Shown one piece after another: positions 7,564 through 15,807 of a stretch of 64,000 bases of DNA (position 1 is the stretch's first letter; each line of letters starts with the position of its first letter). Under the pieces are notes generated by a model, which had not been told where the DNA came from, made no database searches, and worked only from the letters and a program-made list of their open reading frames with translations. The DNA comes from DATEOR01 sp046733475. Lineage in GTDB: Bacteria; Actinomycetota; Thermoleophilia; Gaiellales; Gaiellaceae. The position numbers and the translations under genes were made by a program. The stretch is taken from positions 1 through 64,000 of the forward strand of contig JBKPPF010000023.1 of NCBI GenBank assembly GCA_046733475.1, given 5' to 3'.

Positions 7564-8899
7564 CCCCGCCGAAGTAGTGGTGGATGGCGCTGAAGCGCCT
7601 GACGTCGTAGCCCGCTTCTTCGAGCGCTGCGAGAGCCTCCTCCTCGAAGCCCGGCTCGATTCGCACGATCTCGCCCGCTGAATGAAGGCGCGGCCGGTCT
7701 ACGGCCTCCTGCGGAGCAAGGCCCTCGTCGAGGATTCCGCTCAGCACCTGGACGAGCGCCGGGCGAAGGCGCGTCCCGCCGGCGGAGCCGGCCGCCACCG
7801 CGAGGCCGTCGTCGTCGAGGACGAGGGTGGGGGACATCATGCTCTCCATTCGCGTGCCGGGCGCGAGCGGGAGCACGTGCAGGTCGACCTCGCCGAGCAT
7901 GCTGTTCAGGTGCACGTCCAGGCCCGGGAGGAAGTCGCCCGAGCCGAGCCCGAGGCTCGTCGTGAGGACGCACGCATTCCCCTCCCGGTCGACTGCGACG
8001 AGATTGGTCGTGTCGCCGATCTGCTCGCCGTGCCCGCTATAGGGCGGCGCCTCGAGCACGCGCGCGAGCGTGAGGACGCGCTCGGCAGGCTTCGTCCCGC
8101 GCAATGACGGCAGCGCCGACAGCGTCGTGACGAGGTGCGACAGGCCGCCCCGCGTGAGAACGCGGTAGCCGAGGTACTCGGTCTCGACCGGATCGAGCCA
8201 AAGAGGTTCGTAAGCGGCGAGGTCTTCCATCGACACAGGGCCCTCGCGCTCGTGCATGAGCGCGACGAGGGTCTCCGCGACCGTCCCGTCGTAGAACGTG
8301 CGCGCTCCCTCGTCCCGCAGGAGCTCGAGCGCGTTTGCGAGCCCGGGCTGGTCCAGGCGGTCGCCTGTGTGCAGAAGCTCACCGGCGGGCGCGTAAATGC
8401 GGGCGCCCTCGTGAAGAGTCATGACCGGCGCGAGCATCGCCAGGCACTCTGCGTGGGCACGGGGCATGTGGACACCCGAGCGTGCGAGCTCGAGCGCCGG
8501 CGCCACGAGGCGCTCCCACTCGAGTCTCCCGTGGTTCCGCCACAGCTCTCCGAGGCCGGCCGGCACTCCTGGTACCGCGCAGGAGGCGATGCCGACCTGG
8601 TAGTGGACGATCTCGTTCCCGAACGGGATCCCGATGTCCTCGAGCGGCGCGACGGCGCGTTCGGGATGGCGACGCGGGACCGTCACGAAGAAGTCGAGAA
8701 GTTGCGCCTCACCGCTCGCTGCCTCGTACCAGATCGCGTGCCCTCCGCCGGCAAGTCCCGTCATGACCGTTTCGGCCACGCACGAGGCGAGCGAGGCCGC
8801 GACGGCCGCGTCCGCAGCGGTCCCGCCCTCCTCGAGAATGCGGAAACCCGCTTCGGCAGTGGCCGGATGGCCTGCTGCAACCCCGGGAGGCAGAAACAC
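7493..8899 (-). CDS. Gamma-glutamyltransferase family (Ntn-hydrolase) protein
   Basis: A 468-residue member of the gamma-glutamyltranspeptidase family, which self-cleaves and then hydrolyses or transfers gamma-glutamyl groups. The N-terminus (GVAAGHPATAEAGFRILEEGG) is classic. The predicted nucleophile is Thr297 in GDTTNLVAVD, the new N-terminus of the small subunit. SMMSPTLVLDDDG and GSAGGTRLRPAL correspond to the oxyanion and glycine-rich loops. It is shorter than typical GGT (about 550-580 aa) and has no signal peptide from the GTG at 8899; an upstream in-frame GTG at 8983 would overlap rpsO. It lies opposite to its neighbours, interrupting ribF-rpsO. Substrate is uncertain. Confidence 0.85.
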   Translation of the reverse strand: MFLPPGVAAGHPATAEAGFRILEEGGTAADAAVAASLASCVAETVMTGLAGGGHAIWYEAASGEAQLLDFFVTVPRRHPERAVAPLEDIGIPFGNEIVHYQVGIASCAVPGVPAGLGELWRNHGRLEWERLVAPALELARSGVHMPRAHAECLAMLAPVMTLHEGARIYAPAGELLHTGDRLDQPGLANALELLRDEGARTFYDGTVAETLVALMHEREGPVSMEDLAAYEPLWLDPVETEYLGYRVLTRGGLSHLVTTLSALPSLRGTKPAERVLTLARVLEAPPYSGHGEQIGDTTNLVAVDREGNACVLTTSLGLGSGDFLPGLDVHLNSMLGEVDLHVLPLAPGTRMESMMSPTLVLDDDGLAVAAGSAGGTRLRPALVQVLSGILDEGLAPQEAVDRPRLHSAGEIVRIEPGFEEEALAALEEAGYDVRRFSAIHHYFGGVSLLARSGGAADPRRSGKALTLQ

Positions 8900-8905
8900 G
8901 TTTGC

Positions 8906-8911
8906 TAGCCT
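8906..8911 (+). promoter_or_regulatory. Candidate -10 hexamer for leaderless rpsO
   Basis: TAGCCT is followed by 7 nt and then the rpsO ATG, with no Shine-Dalgarno sequence between. The spacing would place the transcription start on or next to the start codon. Inferred from a pattern that recurs in this window. Confidence 0.45.
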
Positions 8912-8918
8912 ACGGCGA

Positions 8919-9188
8919 ATGGCTCTCACCAAAGAAGCCAAGAGAGAAGTCGTCGCCGGACACGGCCGAAGCGATGCGGACACGGGCTCGTCCCGGGTCC
9001 AGGTCGCCCTTTTGTCGCGCCGAATCGACGAGCTGACCGAGCATCTCCGTACGCACCGGAAGGATCATCACTCCCGCCGCGGATTGCTCAAGCTGGTCGG
9101 ACGCCGTCGGCGGCTGCTCAACTACCTGCAGAAGCGCGACCTGGAGGGCTACCGAAGCCTGATCAAGGACCTCGGACTGCGCCGCTAG
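8919..9188 (+). CDS. rpsO: 30S ribosomal protein S15
   Basis: An 89-residue protein with the exact usual S15 length. It carries the conserved GSSRVQVALLSRRIDELTEHL and HHSRRGLLKLVGRRRRLLNYL segments that bind the central domain of 16S rRNA. The ATG at 8919 gives the standard MALTKEAK start. It has no Shine-Dalgarno but a -10-like TAGCCT at 8906. It is followed by a long hairpin and pnp, the conserved rpsO-pnp pair. Confidence 0.98.
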   Translation: MALTKEAKREVVAGHGRSDADTGSSRVQVALLSRRIDELTEHLRTHRKDHHSRRGLLKLVGRRRRLLNYLQKRDLEGYRSLIKDLGLRR

Positions 9189-9211
9189 GTCGAGAGAAGC
9201 CGGGGGGAGCC

Positions 9212-9266
9212 GGTGGAAGTTTGAGGGAGCCCCGCGAAGCGGTTGCCTCAAACCTCCGCCTCCACC
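9212..9266 (+). promoter_or_regulatory. Long stem-loop between rpsO and pnp
   Basis: GTTTGAGG (9219-9226) pairs perfectly with CCTCAAAC (9246-9253). GGTGGA (9212-9217) pairs with TCCACC (9261-9266) outside it, and CCGC-GAA-GCGG (9232-9242) forms an inner hairpin. No T-run follows, so it is more likely an RNA-processing or regulatory element than an intrinsic terminator. In E. coli the pnp leader hairpin is cut by RNase III for autoregulation; a similar role here is inference. Confidence 0.6.
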
Positions 9267-9292
9267 TCCCAGAGGAAAGAGAGGCAAGACAT

Positions 9293-11779
9293 ATGAGCAC
9301 CATGGTTTCCGGTAAGTCGACGGTGACCGTCACCGTCGGCCGGGACGACATGAGCTTCGAGACCGGGAAGCTCGCCAAGCAGGCCGACGGAGCCGTTGTT
9401 GTTCGCTCCGGCGACACGATGGTCCTCGCGACCGCGCAAGGGCGGACGGAGGCGCGCGAAGGCGCGGACTTCTTCCCGCTCACCGTGGACGTCGAGGAAC
9501 GGATGTACGCGGCCGGGAAGATCCCCGGCGGCTTCTTCAAGCGCGAGGGGCGCCCGACCGAGAAGGCGATCCTCACCGCGCGCATGATCGACCGCCCGAT
9601 CCGGCCGCTCTGGCCAAAGGGCTTCACGAACGAGGTGCAGGTCATCTGCACGACGCTTTCGGCCGACCTCATCACCCCGCACGACATCCTCGCGATCAAC
9701 GGCGCCTCCGCGGCCCTCATGATCTCGCCGCTCCCCTTCAAGGGGCCGGTGGGCGCCGTGCGGATCGGCCTGATCGACGGCCAGCTCGTCATCAACCCAA
9801 GCCTTCCCGCGCTCGAAGAGGAGTCGACGATGGACCTCATCGTCGTCGGCACGAAGGAGGGCCTGACGATGGTCGAGGCCGGCGCCGAGGAGGTGCCCGA
9901 GGAATTGCTCCTCGAGGCGCTCGAGCTCGCGCACGCCGAGATCAAGAAGCTCTGCGAGGCACAAGAAGAGCTCCAGCGCGAGGTTGGTAAGCCGAAGTGG
10001 ATCGACCCCGAGGTCGACGCCGAGATCACAGGCCACGCCGACCGCATCCGCGAGCGAATCGCCGCAGACGGCCTCAGGGAGGCTGCCGCGGCCATCGAGG
10101 AGATCGGGGCTGAGCTGGCCTCGCCGCTCACGATGGACTCCACCGAGGAGGACATCGTCCGCGAGATGCAGGTGCGTTCCAGCCTCGACATGCTGCTCGA
10201 GACACTTCGCCTCGAGGCGACGGTCGAGTCGGTCCGCGAGCAGTACGGCGAAGAGCTTCGTGCGCTGACCGAGGCCGAGCAAGACTCCAAGCAGCTCAAG
10301 TCCGCGAAGCGGCACCTGCTCTTCGACCGGATCATCGAAGAGCTCCAGCTTCCCTTCCCGGTCGGCCCGGCCACCGTCGAGGGCGAGGCCCCGACAGTCA
10401 AGGACGGCCTCACGAAGCAGTTCGTGAAAAAGGCCGCTGAGTCCATCTACAAGCAGCTCGTCCGCGAGAAGATCGCGGTCGACAAGCGGCGTCCGGACGG
10501 GCGCGGCACGGAAGAGATCCGGCCGATCGACTGCGAAGTGGGAGTCTCCCCGCGCACGCACGGCTCGGCGCTCTTCACCCGCGGCCAGACCCAGATCATG
10601 ACGCTGCTCACGCTCGGCACCGCCAAGGAGGGGCAGCGGATCGACGACCTCTCCCTCGAGTCCGAGCGTCGCTACATGCACCACTACAACTTCCCGCCCT
10701 ACTCGGTCGGGGAGACGGGCTTCATGCGGGGCCCCAAGCGCCGCGACATCGGCCACGGCGCACTTGCGCAGCGTGCGCTCGAGCCGATGATCCCGCAGCT
10801 CGACGAGTTCCCGTACACGATCCGGCTCGTCTCGGAGACTCTCGAGTCGAACGGGTCGTCCTCGATGGGATCGGTCTGCGGCTCGACCCTCGCGCTGATG
10901 GACGCCGGCGTGCCGATCAAGGCACCGATCGGCGGCATCGCCATGGGCCTCGTCAAGGAGGGCGACGACTACGTCATCCTCACCGACATCCAGGGCGCCG
11001 AGGATCACCTCGGTGACATGGACTTCAAGGTCGCCGGCTCGCGCGACGGTATCACCGCACTCCAGATGGACATCAAGATCACCGGCGTCACGCAGGAGAT
11101 CATGCGGAACGCCCTCGATCAGGCGAAGCGGGCGCGCGAGTTCATCCTCGACAAGATGGCCGAGGCGATCTCCGAGACCCGTACGGAGCTCTCCGAGCAC
11201 GCGCCGCGGATCACGACGGTCAAGATCGACCCGGAGCAGATCGGGCTCGTCATCGGCAAGGGCGGCGAGACCATCCGTTCGCTCGAGTCCGATTACGAAG
11301 TGCAGATCGACATCGAGGAGGACGGGACGATCCTCATTTACGCGATCGACGGCCCGAAGGCCGAGGCCGCGATCGCAGCGATCCAGGCCCTCACGAAGGA
11401 GCCAGAGGTCGGCGACGAGTACACCGGCAAGGTCGTGAAGACGACCGACTTCGGCGCCTTTGTCGAGCTGAAGAAGGGCACCGACGGCCTGCTGCACGTC
11501 TCGAACGTGGGGCCCGGCCGGGTCGCGCACATCGAGGACGTGATCAGCCGCGGCGACGTCCTCGACGTCAAGGTGGCCGAGGTCGACAAGGCTCGCGGCC
11601 GGATCGGCCTCAAGCTCGTCGCCAAGCACGAGGACGGTGGGCTCGTTCAGCCCGAGGAGCTCATCGAGCGCGCGAAGTCGGCTCCGCCGCGGGAACGCGA
11701 GGAGCGTCCTCGGAACGACGACCGCCGAGGCGGACGAGACCGCGGACGCCGTGACCGCGGCCCGCGCCGCGAAAGCTAG
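9293..11779 (+). CDS. pnp: Polyribonucleotide nucleotidyltransferase (PNPase)
   Basis: An 828-residue phosphorolytic 3'-5' exoribonuclease. Two RNase PH domains (about 10-235 and 400-630) flank a helical linker; the second has the conserved GSALFTRGQTQ and SNGSSSMGSVCGSTLALMD motifs. A KH domain (GLVIGKGGETIRSLE, about 650) and an S1 domain (about 708-775) follow. The C-terminus is an Arg/Gly/Asp-rich disordered tail (about 776-828). The ATG at 9293 has a GAGAGG Shine-Dalgarno 8 nt upstream. Its 3' end overlaps the convergent EamA gene by 119 nt. Confidence 0.97.
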   Translation: MSTMVSGKSTVTVTVGRDDMSFETGKLAKQADGAVVVRSGDTMVLATAQGRTEAREGADFFPLTVDVEERMYAAGKIPGGFFKREGRPTEKAILTARMIDRPIRPLWPKGFTNEVQVICTTLSADLITPHDILAINGASAALMISPLPFKGPVGAVRIGLIDGQLVINPSLPALEEESTMDLIVVGTKEGLTMVEAGAEEVPEELLLEALELAHAEIKKLCEAQEELQREVGKPKWIDPEVDAEITGHADRIRERIAADGLREAAAAIEEIGAELASPLTMDSTEEDIVREMQVRSSLDMLLETLRLEATVESVREQYGEELRALTEAEQDSKQLKSAKRHLLFDRIIEELQLPFPVGPATVEGEAPTVKDGLTKQFVKKAAESIYKQLVREKIAVDKRRPDGRGTEEIRPIDCEVGVSPRTHGSALFTRGQTQIMTLLTLGTAKEGQRIDDLSLESERRYMHHYNFPPYSVGETGFMRGPKRRDIGHGALAQRALEPMIPQLDEFPYTIRLVSETLESNGSSSMGSVCGSTLALMDAGVPIKAPIGGIAMGLVKEGDDYVILTDIQGAEDHLGDMDFKVAGSRDGITALQMDIKITGVTQEIMRNALDQAKRAREFILDKMAEAISETRTELSEHAPRITTVKIDPEQIGLVIGKGGETIRSLESDYEVQIDIEEDGTILIYAIDGPKAEAAIAAIQALTKEPEVGDEYTGKVVKTTDFGAFVELKKGTDGLLHVSNVGPGRVAHIEDVISRGDVLDVKVAEVDKARGRIGLKLVAKHEDGGLVQPEELIERAKSAPPREREERPRNDDRRGGRDRGRRDRGPRRES

Positions 11780-12635
11780 CCAGCGCGACCCCTCCGACGA
11801 TCAGGAGCCCGCCGGCGGCGATCCACGCCGTCACGGGCTCCTCGAGCGTCACTGCGCCGGAGAGGACGGCCAGCGCCGGGATGGCGTAGGTGGCCGTGAC
11901 CGCCCGCGTGGGCCCGAAGGCCCGCAGGCCGATGTTCCACGCCATGTAGCCCAGGAGCGTCGAGAAGATCCCGAGGTAGAGGATCAGTGCGAGGTCGCCT
12001 GCCGAGAGCGACGTCGCGCCGGAGACGTCGGAGCTCGCGAAGATCGGGAGCAGGCCGGCGGTTCCGATCAGGCTGGTCGCCGCGGTCAGCGCGAGGAGGT
12101 CGTAGCGCGTGAAGAGCGGCTTCAGGAGCACGTTGTAGAGCGCGAAGGAAAGCGGCGCGCCGACCACGATCAACGGTCCCTTGCGCCCGTCGAGCGAGAA
12201 CTCGTCGCCCGAGCCGAGGCCGACGACAACGACGACTCCCGCGAATGCGACGGCGAGACCCAGCGCGACGCGCATGCTGAAACGCTCGAGCCCGAACGCG
12301 ATTGCGAGCGCCATGGTGAGCGCGGGGGAGAGAGCGACGATCAGCGCCGCGATGCCGGAGGACGTGGACTGTTCGCCGAGGTTCAGCGAGAGGTGGTAGC
12401 CGGCGACGATGACGACGCCGGCGACGAACACACGGGTCGCGTCGCGACGGTTCAGTCCGCGAAGGCCGCCCGCGCGCCAGACGAGGAACACGAACCCCGG
12501 CGCGGCGATGAGGTAGCGGGCGAGGGCGATCTGCTCGGCGCCGATCCCGTGGTCGAGAAGCGCCTTGATGACGGAGAACGCCGAGGCCCAGACGACGATG
12601 ACGGCCGCGAACGAGAGCCTCGGAAATCGCTGCAC
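11661..12635 (-). CDS. EamA/DMT family transporter
   Basis: A 324-residue membrane protein with two EamA (DUF6) repeats of about five helices each, as in the drug/metabolite transporter superfamily. The first helix reads FAAVIVVWASAFSVIKALL and the second-half motif is APLSFALYNVLLKPLF. Substrate unknown; relatives export amino acids and metabolites. It starts at GTG 12635 (minus) without a Shine-Dalgarno but with TTATAG 6 nt upstream. The basic C-terminal tail (after about residue 285) lies entirely within the overlap with pnp and may be non-conserved. Confidence 0.8.
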   Translation of the reverse strand: MQRFPRLSFAAVIVVWASAFSVIKALLDHGIGAEQIALARYLIAAPGFVFLVWRAGGLRGLNRRDATRVFVAGVVIVAGYHLSLNLGEQSTSSGIAALIVALSPALTMALAIAFGLERFSMRVALGLAVAFAGVVVVVGLGSGDEFSLDGRKGPLIVVGAPLSFALYNVLLKPLFTRYDLLALTAATSLIGTAGLLPIFASSDVSGATSLSAGDLALILYLGIFSTLLGYMAWNIGLRAFGPTRAVTATYAIPALAVLSGAVTLEEPVTAWIAAGGLLIVGGVALASFRGAGRGHGVRGLVRLGGRRSEDAPRVPAAEPTSRAR

Positions 12636-12641
12636 GCTTCT

Positions 12642-12647
12642 CTATAA
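12642..12647 (-). promoter_or_regulatory. Candidate -10 hexamer for the EamA gene
   Basis: On the minus strand TTATAG is followed by 6 nt and the GTG start, with no ribosome-binding site. It lies back-to-back with the candidate promoter of the divergent flavoprotein gene, in a 45-bp intergenic region. Confidence 0.45.
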
Positions 12648-12668
12648 CGCTCACGTGGCCGGAATTGT

Positions 12669-12674
12669 GAGAAT
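12669..12674 (+). promoter_or_regulatory. Candidate -10 hexamer for the geranylgeranyl-reductase-like gene
   Basis: GAGAAT, preceded by TGT (an extended -10-like context), is followed by 6 nt and the ATG at 12681. No Shine-Dalgarno is present. Confidence 0.35.
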
Positions 12675-12680
12675 GGCGCC

Positions 12681-13844
12681 ATGAAGCGCTACGACGTCAT
12701 TGTCGTCGGCGCCGGTCCCGCGGGCTCGACCGCCGCCTACAGGCTTGCAAGTGCGGGCGCGGACGTCCTTCTGCTCGACCGCGCACGCTTTCCGCGCGAC
12801 AAGCCGTGTGGCGGAGGCGTGACGGGCCGCGCCGCCCGGCTCCTGCCGTTCTCCATCGAGCCCGTCGTCGAACACGTCGTGTCGGCCGTCGACCTGCGCC
12901 TGCGCTACGGGAAGTCCCTCGCGCGCGGAAACGGTGACCCGCTCGTCTACATGACGCAGCGGAAGCGGCTCGATCACTTCCTGGTGCAGAAGGCGGCCGA
13001 GGCGGGGGCGGAGTTCCGTGAGTGCAGGAAGGTGAGCGACCTCGAGGTTCGGGCAGACGGCGTCGCCGTCGAGGGGATAGAGGCCGACGCCCTGATCGGC
13101 GCGGACGGCGTCAACGGAGTGACCGCCCGCACGCTCGGGCTCGGCGGCAACCGCGTGGTCGGCGTCGCGCTCGAGGGGAACATGCCCTACGCGAAGGTGG
13201 ACCGGTCGCCCTACGACGGGCGGCTCGCACTCGAACTGGGCGTCGTACCGGGCGGCTACGGCTGGGTCTTCCCGAAGGGCGATCACGCGAACTTCGGCGT
13301 CGGCGGCTGGGAGGAGGAGGGACCGCGCCTGCGCGCACACCTCCGGCGGCTCTGCGAGGCGCACGGCGCCTCCTTCGACGACCTCGAGGAGCTTCGCGGC
13401 TACCGGCTTCCGCTGCGCGAGCCGGGCTCCACGCTGGCGCGGGGGCGTGCGCTCCTCGTCGGCGACGCGGCAGGGCTCATCGACCCGGTCTCCGGGGACG
13501 GGATGTTCGAAGGCTTCCTGAGCTCGGAGTACGCCTGCGAGGCCGTTCTCGACGTCCTTCATGGCAGGGCGGAAAGCCTGGATCCGTATGGGCCGCGCCT
13601 GGCGACCCGGCTGGCGACGCACCTCTGGGCCTCGTGGGGAGTGAAGGTCTCCCTCGACCGCTACCCGCGAGCGACATTCGGCCTCGCCAGCACGAAGCTC
13701 GTGTGGCGCTCCGTGGAGCGGCTCGTGCGCGGGGAGGTTGCCGACGTGGGCGGGATCAGGGGCCTCGCCCGCCCGCCGCTCAAGGCGATCGCCCTCCTCG
13801 CGCGCGCTGCGGGCGATCCAGGCCGGGCCTACCGGCACGTCTGA
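12681..13844 (+). CDS. Geranylgeranyl reductase family FAD-dependent oxidoreductase
   Basis: A 387-residue flavoprotein. The N-terminal Rossmann motif VVGAGPAGSTAAYRLA binds FAD, DRARFPRDKPCGGGVT is the family's second motif, and LLVGDAAGLIDPVSGDGM is the FAD ribityl-binding motif. The family saturates isoprenoid chains of menaquinones, chlorophyll or membrane lipids; menaquinone or polyprenol side chains are plausible substrates in an actinobacterium. No membrane helices are obvious. It lies just upstream of the M16 protease gene (22-nt gap) and divergent from the EamA transporter. Confidence 0.85.
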   Translation: MKRYDVIVVGAGPAGSTAAYRLASAGADVLLLDRARFPRDKPCGGGVTGRAARLLPFSIEPVVEHVVSAVDLRLRYGKSLARGNGDPLVYMTQRKRLDHFLVQKAAEAGAEFRECRKVSDLEVRADGVAVEGIEADALIGADGVNGVTARTLGLGGNRVVGVALEGNMPYAKVDRSPYDGRLALELGVVPGGYGWVFPKGDHANFGVGGWEEEGPRLRAHLRRLCEAHGASFDDLEELRGYRLPLREPGSTLARGRALLVGDAAGLIDPVSGDGMFEGFLSSEYACEAVLDVLHGRAESLDPYGPRLATRLATHLWASWGVKVSLDRYPRATFGLASTKLVWRSVERLVRGEVADVGGIRGLARPPLKAIALLARAAGDPGRAYRHV

Positions 13845-13854
13845 GGCAAAGGTC

Positions 13855-13860
13855 TACGAT
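13855..13860 (+). promoter_or_regulatory. Candidate -10 hexamer for leaderless M16 peptidase gene
   Basis: TACGAT is followed by 6 nt and the GTG at 13867; no Shine-Dalgarno. It matches the spacing seen at rpsO, dapA and miaB. Confidence 0.45.
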
Positions 13861-13866
13861 TCGCGC

Positions 13867-15159
13867 GTGCAGAACTACCTGCTGACGACGCTTCCGAGCG
13901 GGGCGCGGGTCATCAGCGAGCCGCTCGACACAGTTCGCTCCGTCGCGCTCGGCCTCTGGATCGGCACGGGCTCCCGTGACGAGGACAACTCGCACGCGGG
14001 GGTCACGCACTTCCTCGAGCACCTGCTCTTCAAGGGGACGCAAAAGTACTCGGCGCAGGAGATCGCGGAGGTCTTCGACGGCTTCGGCGGCGAGCTGAAC
14101 GCGGCGACGGCACGCGACTACACGGTCGTCTACGCGCGCGTGCTGGACGAGCACGTCGAGGAAGCGCTCGATGTGATGACCGACCTGGTCTTCGCGCCTG
14201 AGCTCGTCGATCTCGACTCGGAGCGCGAGGTCGTCCTCGAAGAGATCGCGATGATCGAGGACACGCCGCAGGAGCTGATCCACGACCTCCTCACGCAGGC
14301 GGTCTTCGGGAACCACCCCTTGGGCCGGCCGGTGCTCGGGAGCGCAGAGGTCATCGCCAACGTCTCTCGCCGCTCGATCGCCGCCTATCACCGCGCGCGC
14401 TATGCGCCCGGCAACGTCGTCGTGGCCGCGGCCGGGAACCTCCCGCACGACGGCCTCATTGCGCTCGTCGAGGACATGGAGGCGAAGATCCGACCGGCGG
14501 GACGCCGCCCGGCAGCGCGCGCACCGTGGGTCTCTGCGCCTCCGCCGCGGCTCGTCTTCCAGGGGAAGGACACGGAGCAATACCACCTCTGCCTCGGCGC
14601 GCCGGGCATCTCGCGCTCCGACAAGCGCCGCTTCGCCGCCTCGATCCTGGACGGGATCCTCGGCGGCTCTGCCTCCTCGCGGCTCTTCCAGGAGATCAGG
14701 GAGAAGCGCGGGCTTGCCTACACCGTCTACACATTCTCCTCGCAATACGCGGACACCGGTCAGATCGGGGTGTACGTGGGCACCAGGGCCGAGAACCTCG
14801 GCGCCTGCCTGGAGATCGTGACGGAGCAGATCGAGGTCGTCGCGGCCGGGGATGTCACCGAGGAGGAGCTCGCCCGAGCGAAGGAAAACCTGAAGGGCCG
14901 GATCATGCTCTCGATGGAGCTGACGTCGACGCGTATGAGCCGGCTCGGCAAATCGCTCATCACCGACAGCGAGCTCCTCGACCTCGATCGCATCCTGGCC
15001 GAGATCGACGCGGTCGACGCGTCGAGCGTCGCCGAGCTGACGGGAGCGCTCCTGGCCCGTGACCGCCTGTCCGTCGCGGCGGTGGGGCCGAGCGAGAAGC
15101 GCGTGCTCAAGGCCGTCGAGGCGGTCTGTCCCGACCTCATTTCCGCCGCGGCGGCGTGA
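13867..15159 (+). CDS. M16 family zinc metallopeptidase (mitochondrial processing peptidase-like)
   Basis: A 430-residue pitrilysin-family protease. The inverted zinc motif HxxEH is HFLEH (His48, Glu51, His52), and the third ligand lies in the EREVVLEEIAMIEDTP segment (Glu125/126). The C-terminal half has the second M16 domain with SRLFQEIREKRGLAYTVYTF. It is homologous to B. subtilis YmxG/MlpA, often encoded next to pnp and dap genes. The GTG at 13867 removes a long upstream extension that overlaps the flavoprotein gene. The stop overlaps dapB (GTGA). Confidence 0.9.
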   Translation: MQNYLLTTLPSGARVISEPLDTVRSVALGLWIGTGSRDEDNSHAGVTHFLEHLLFKGTQKYSAQEIAEVFDGFGGELNAATARDYTVVYARVLDEHVEEALDVMTDLVFAPELVDLDSEREVVLEEIAMIEDTPQELIHDLLTQAVFGNHPLGRPVLGSAEVIANVSRRSIAAYHRARYAPGNVVVAAAGNLPHDGLIALVEDMEAKIRPAGRRPAARAPWVSAPPPRLVFQGKDTEQYHLCLGAPGISRSDKRRFAASILDGILGGSASSRLFQEIREKRGLAYTVYTFSSQYADTGQIGVYVGTRAENLGACLEIVTEQIEVVAAGDVTEEELARAKENLKGRIMLSMELTSTRMSRLGKSLITDSELLDLDRILAEIDAVDASSVAELTGALLARDRLSVAAVGPSEKRVLKAVEAVCPDLISAAAA

Positions 15160-15797
15160 AGGTCCTTCTCTACGGCGCGGACGGAAAAGTGGGGTCGGCC
15201 CTCGCTCCCAAGCTGGTGGAGGCAGGGCACCAGGTCACGCCGGCCGGGAGCGGGGACCAGCCGAACCGCGACGGGCACGATGCCGCGATCGACTTCACGC
15301 GCCCGGACGTGGTGCTGAGGAACGTCGAGGGCTGCCTCCAGGCGGGCATCCCGTGCGTCGTCGGCACGACCGGGATGGGCCCCGCGGATCTCGCCTCGTT
15401 CGACGAGCTCGGGCGCAGGCGGGAAATCGCCTGCTTCGTCGCTCCGAACTTCGCTGTGGGAGCAGTGCTGATGATGCGCTTTGCAGCCGAGGCCGCGAAG
15501 TATCTCCCCAGGGCGGAGATCGTCGAGCTCCACCACGAGTCGAAGGTCGATGCGCCCTCGGGCACTGCGAAGGCGACCGCCGAGGCGATCCCGGGGGACG
15601 TGCCGATCCACTCCGTACGCCTGCCGGGCCTCGTCGCCCATCAGGAGGTGCTGCTGGGCGGAGAGGGGCAGCTTCTGACCATCCGGCACGACACGCTTTC
15701 GCGAGAGGCATTCGCGCCGGGAGTCCTCCTCGCTCTCGACAAGCTTTCGAGCCTTCCGCCCGGCATCACCGTCGGGCTCGAAAGCCTCCTGGAGTAA
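15156..15797 (+). CDS. dapB: 4-hydroxy-tetrahydrodipicolinate reductase
   Basis: A 213-residue enzyme reducing 4-hydroxy-tetrahydrodipicolinate with NAD(P)H in lysine and meso-diaminopimelate synthesis. The N-terminal Rossmann segment is LLYGADGKVGSALAPKL, the GTTGM motif lines the active site, and the signature ELHHESKVDAPSGTAKATAE carries the catalytic His and Lys. It is shorter than E. coli DapB (273 aa) but complete in motifs. It overlaps the M16 gene by 4 nt and lies 10 nt before dapA, so protease, dapB and dapA look co-transcribed. Confidence 0.93.
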   Translation: MKVLLYGADGKVGSALAPKLVEAGHQVTPAGSGDQPNRDGHDAAIDFTRPDVVLRNVEGCLQAGIPCVVGTTGMGPADLASFDELGRRREIACFVAPNFAVGAVLMMRFAAEAAKYLPRAEIVELHHESKVDAPSGTAKATAEAIPGDVPIHSVRLPGLVAHQEVLLGGEGQLLTIRHDTLSREAFAPGVLLALDKLSSLPPGITVGLESLLE

Positions 15798-15800
15798 GAT
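15795..15800 (+). promoter_or_regulatory. Candidate internal -10 hexamer for dapA
   Basis: TAAGAT overlaps the dapB stop codon and is followed by 7 nt and the dapA GTG, without a Shine-Dalgarno. It could give a leaderless internal transcript of dapA. Confidence 0.4.
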
Positions 15801-15807
15801 TCGTCCG

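Noticed and set aside
9248..11629. Very long open frame on the minus strand opposite pnp
   Set aside because: It is a GC-rich antisense shadow: pnp is complete on the plus strand with all domains, and the antisense translation is Leu/Asp/Arg-rich with no motif.
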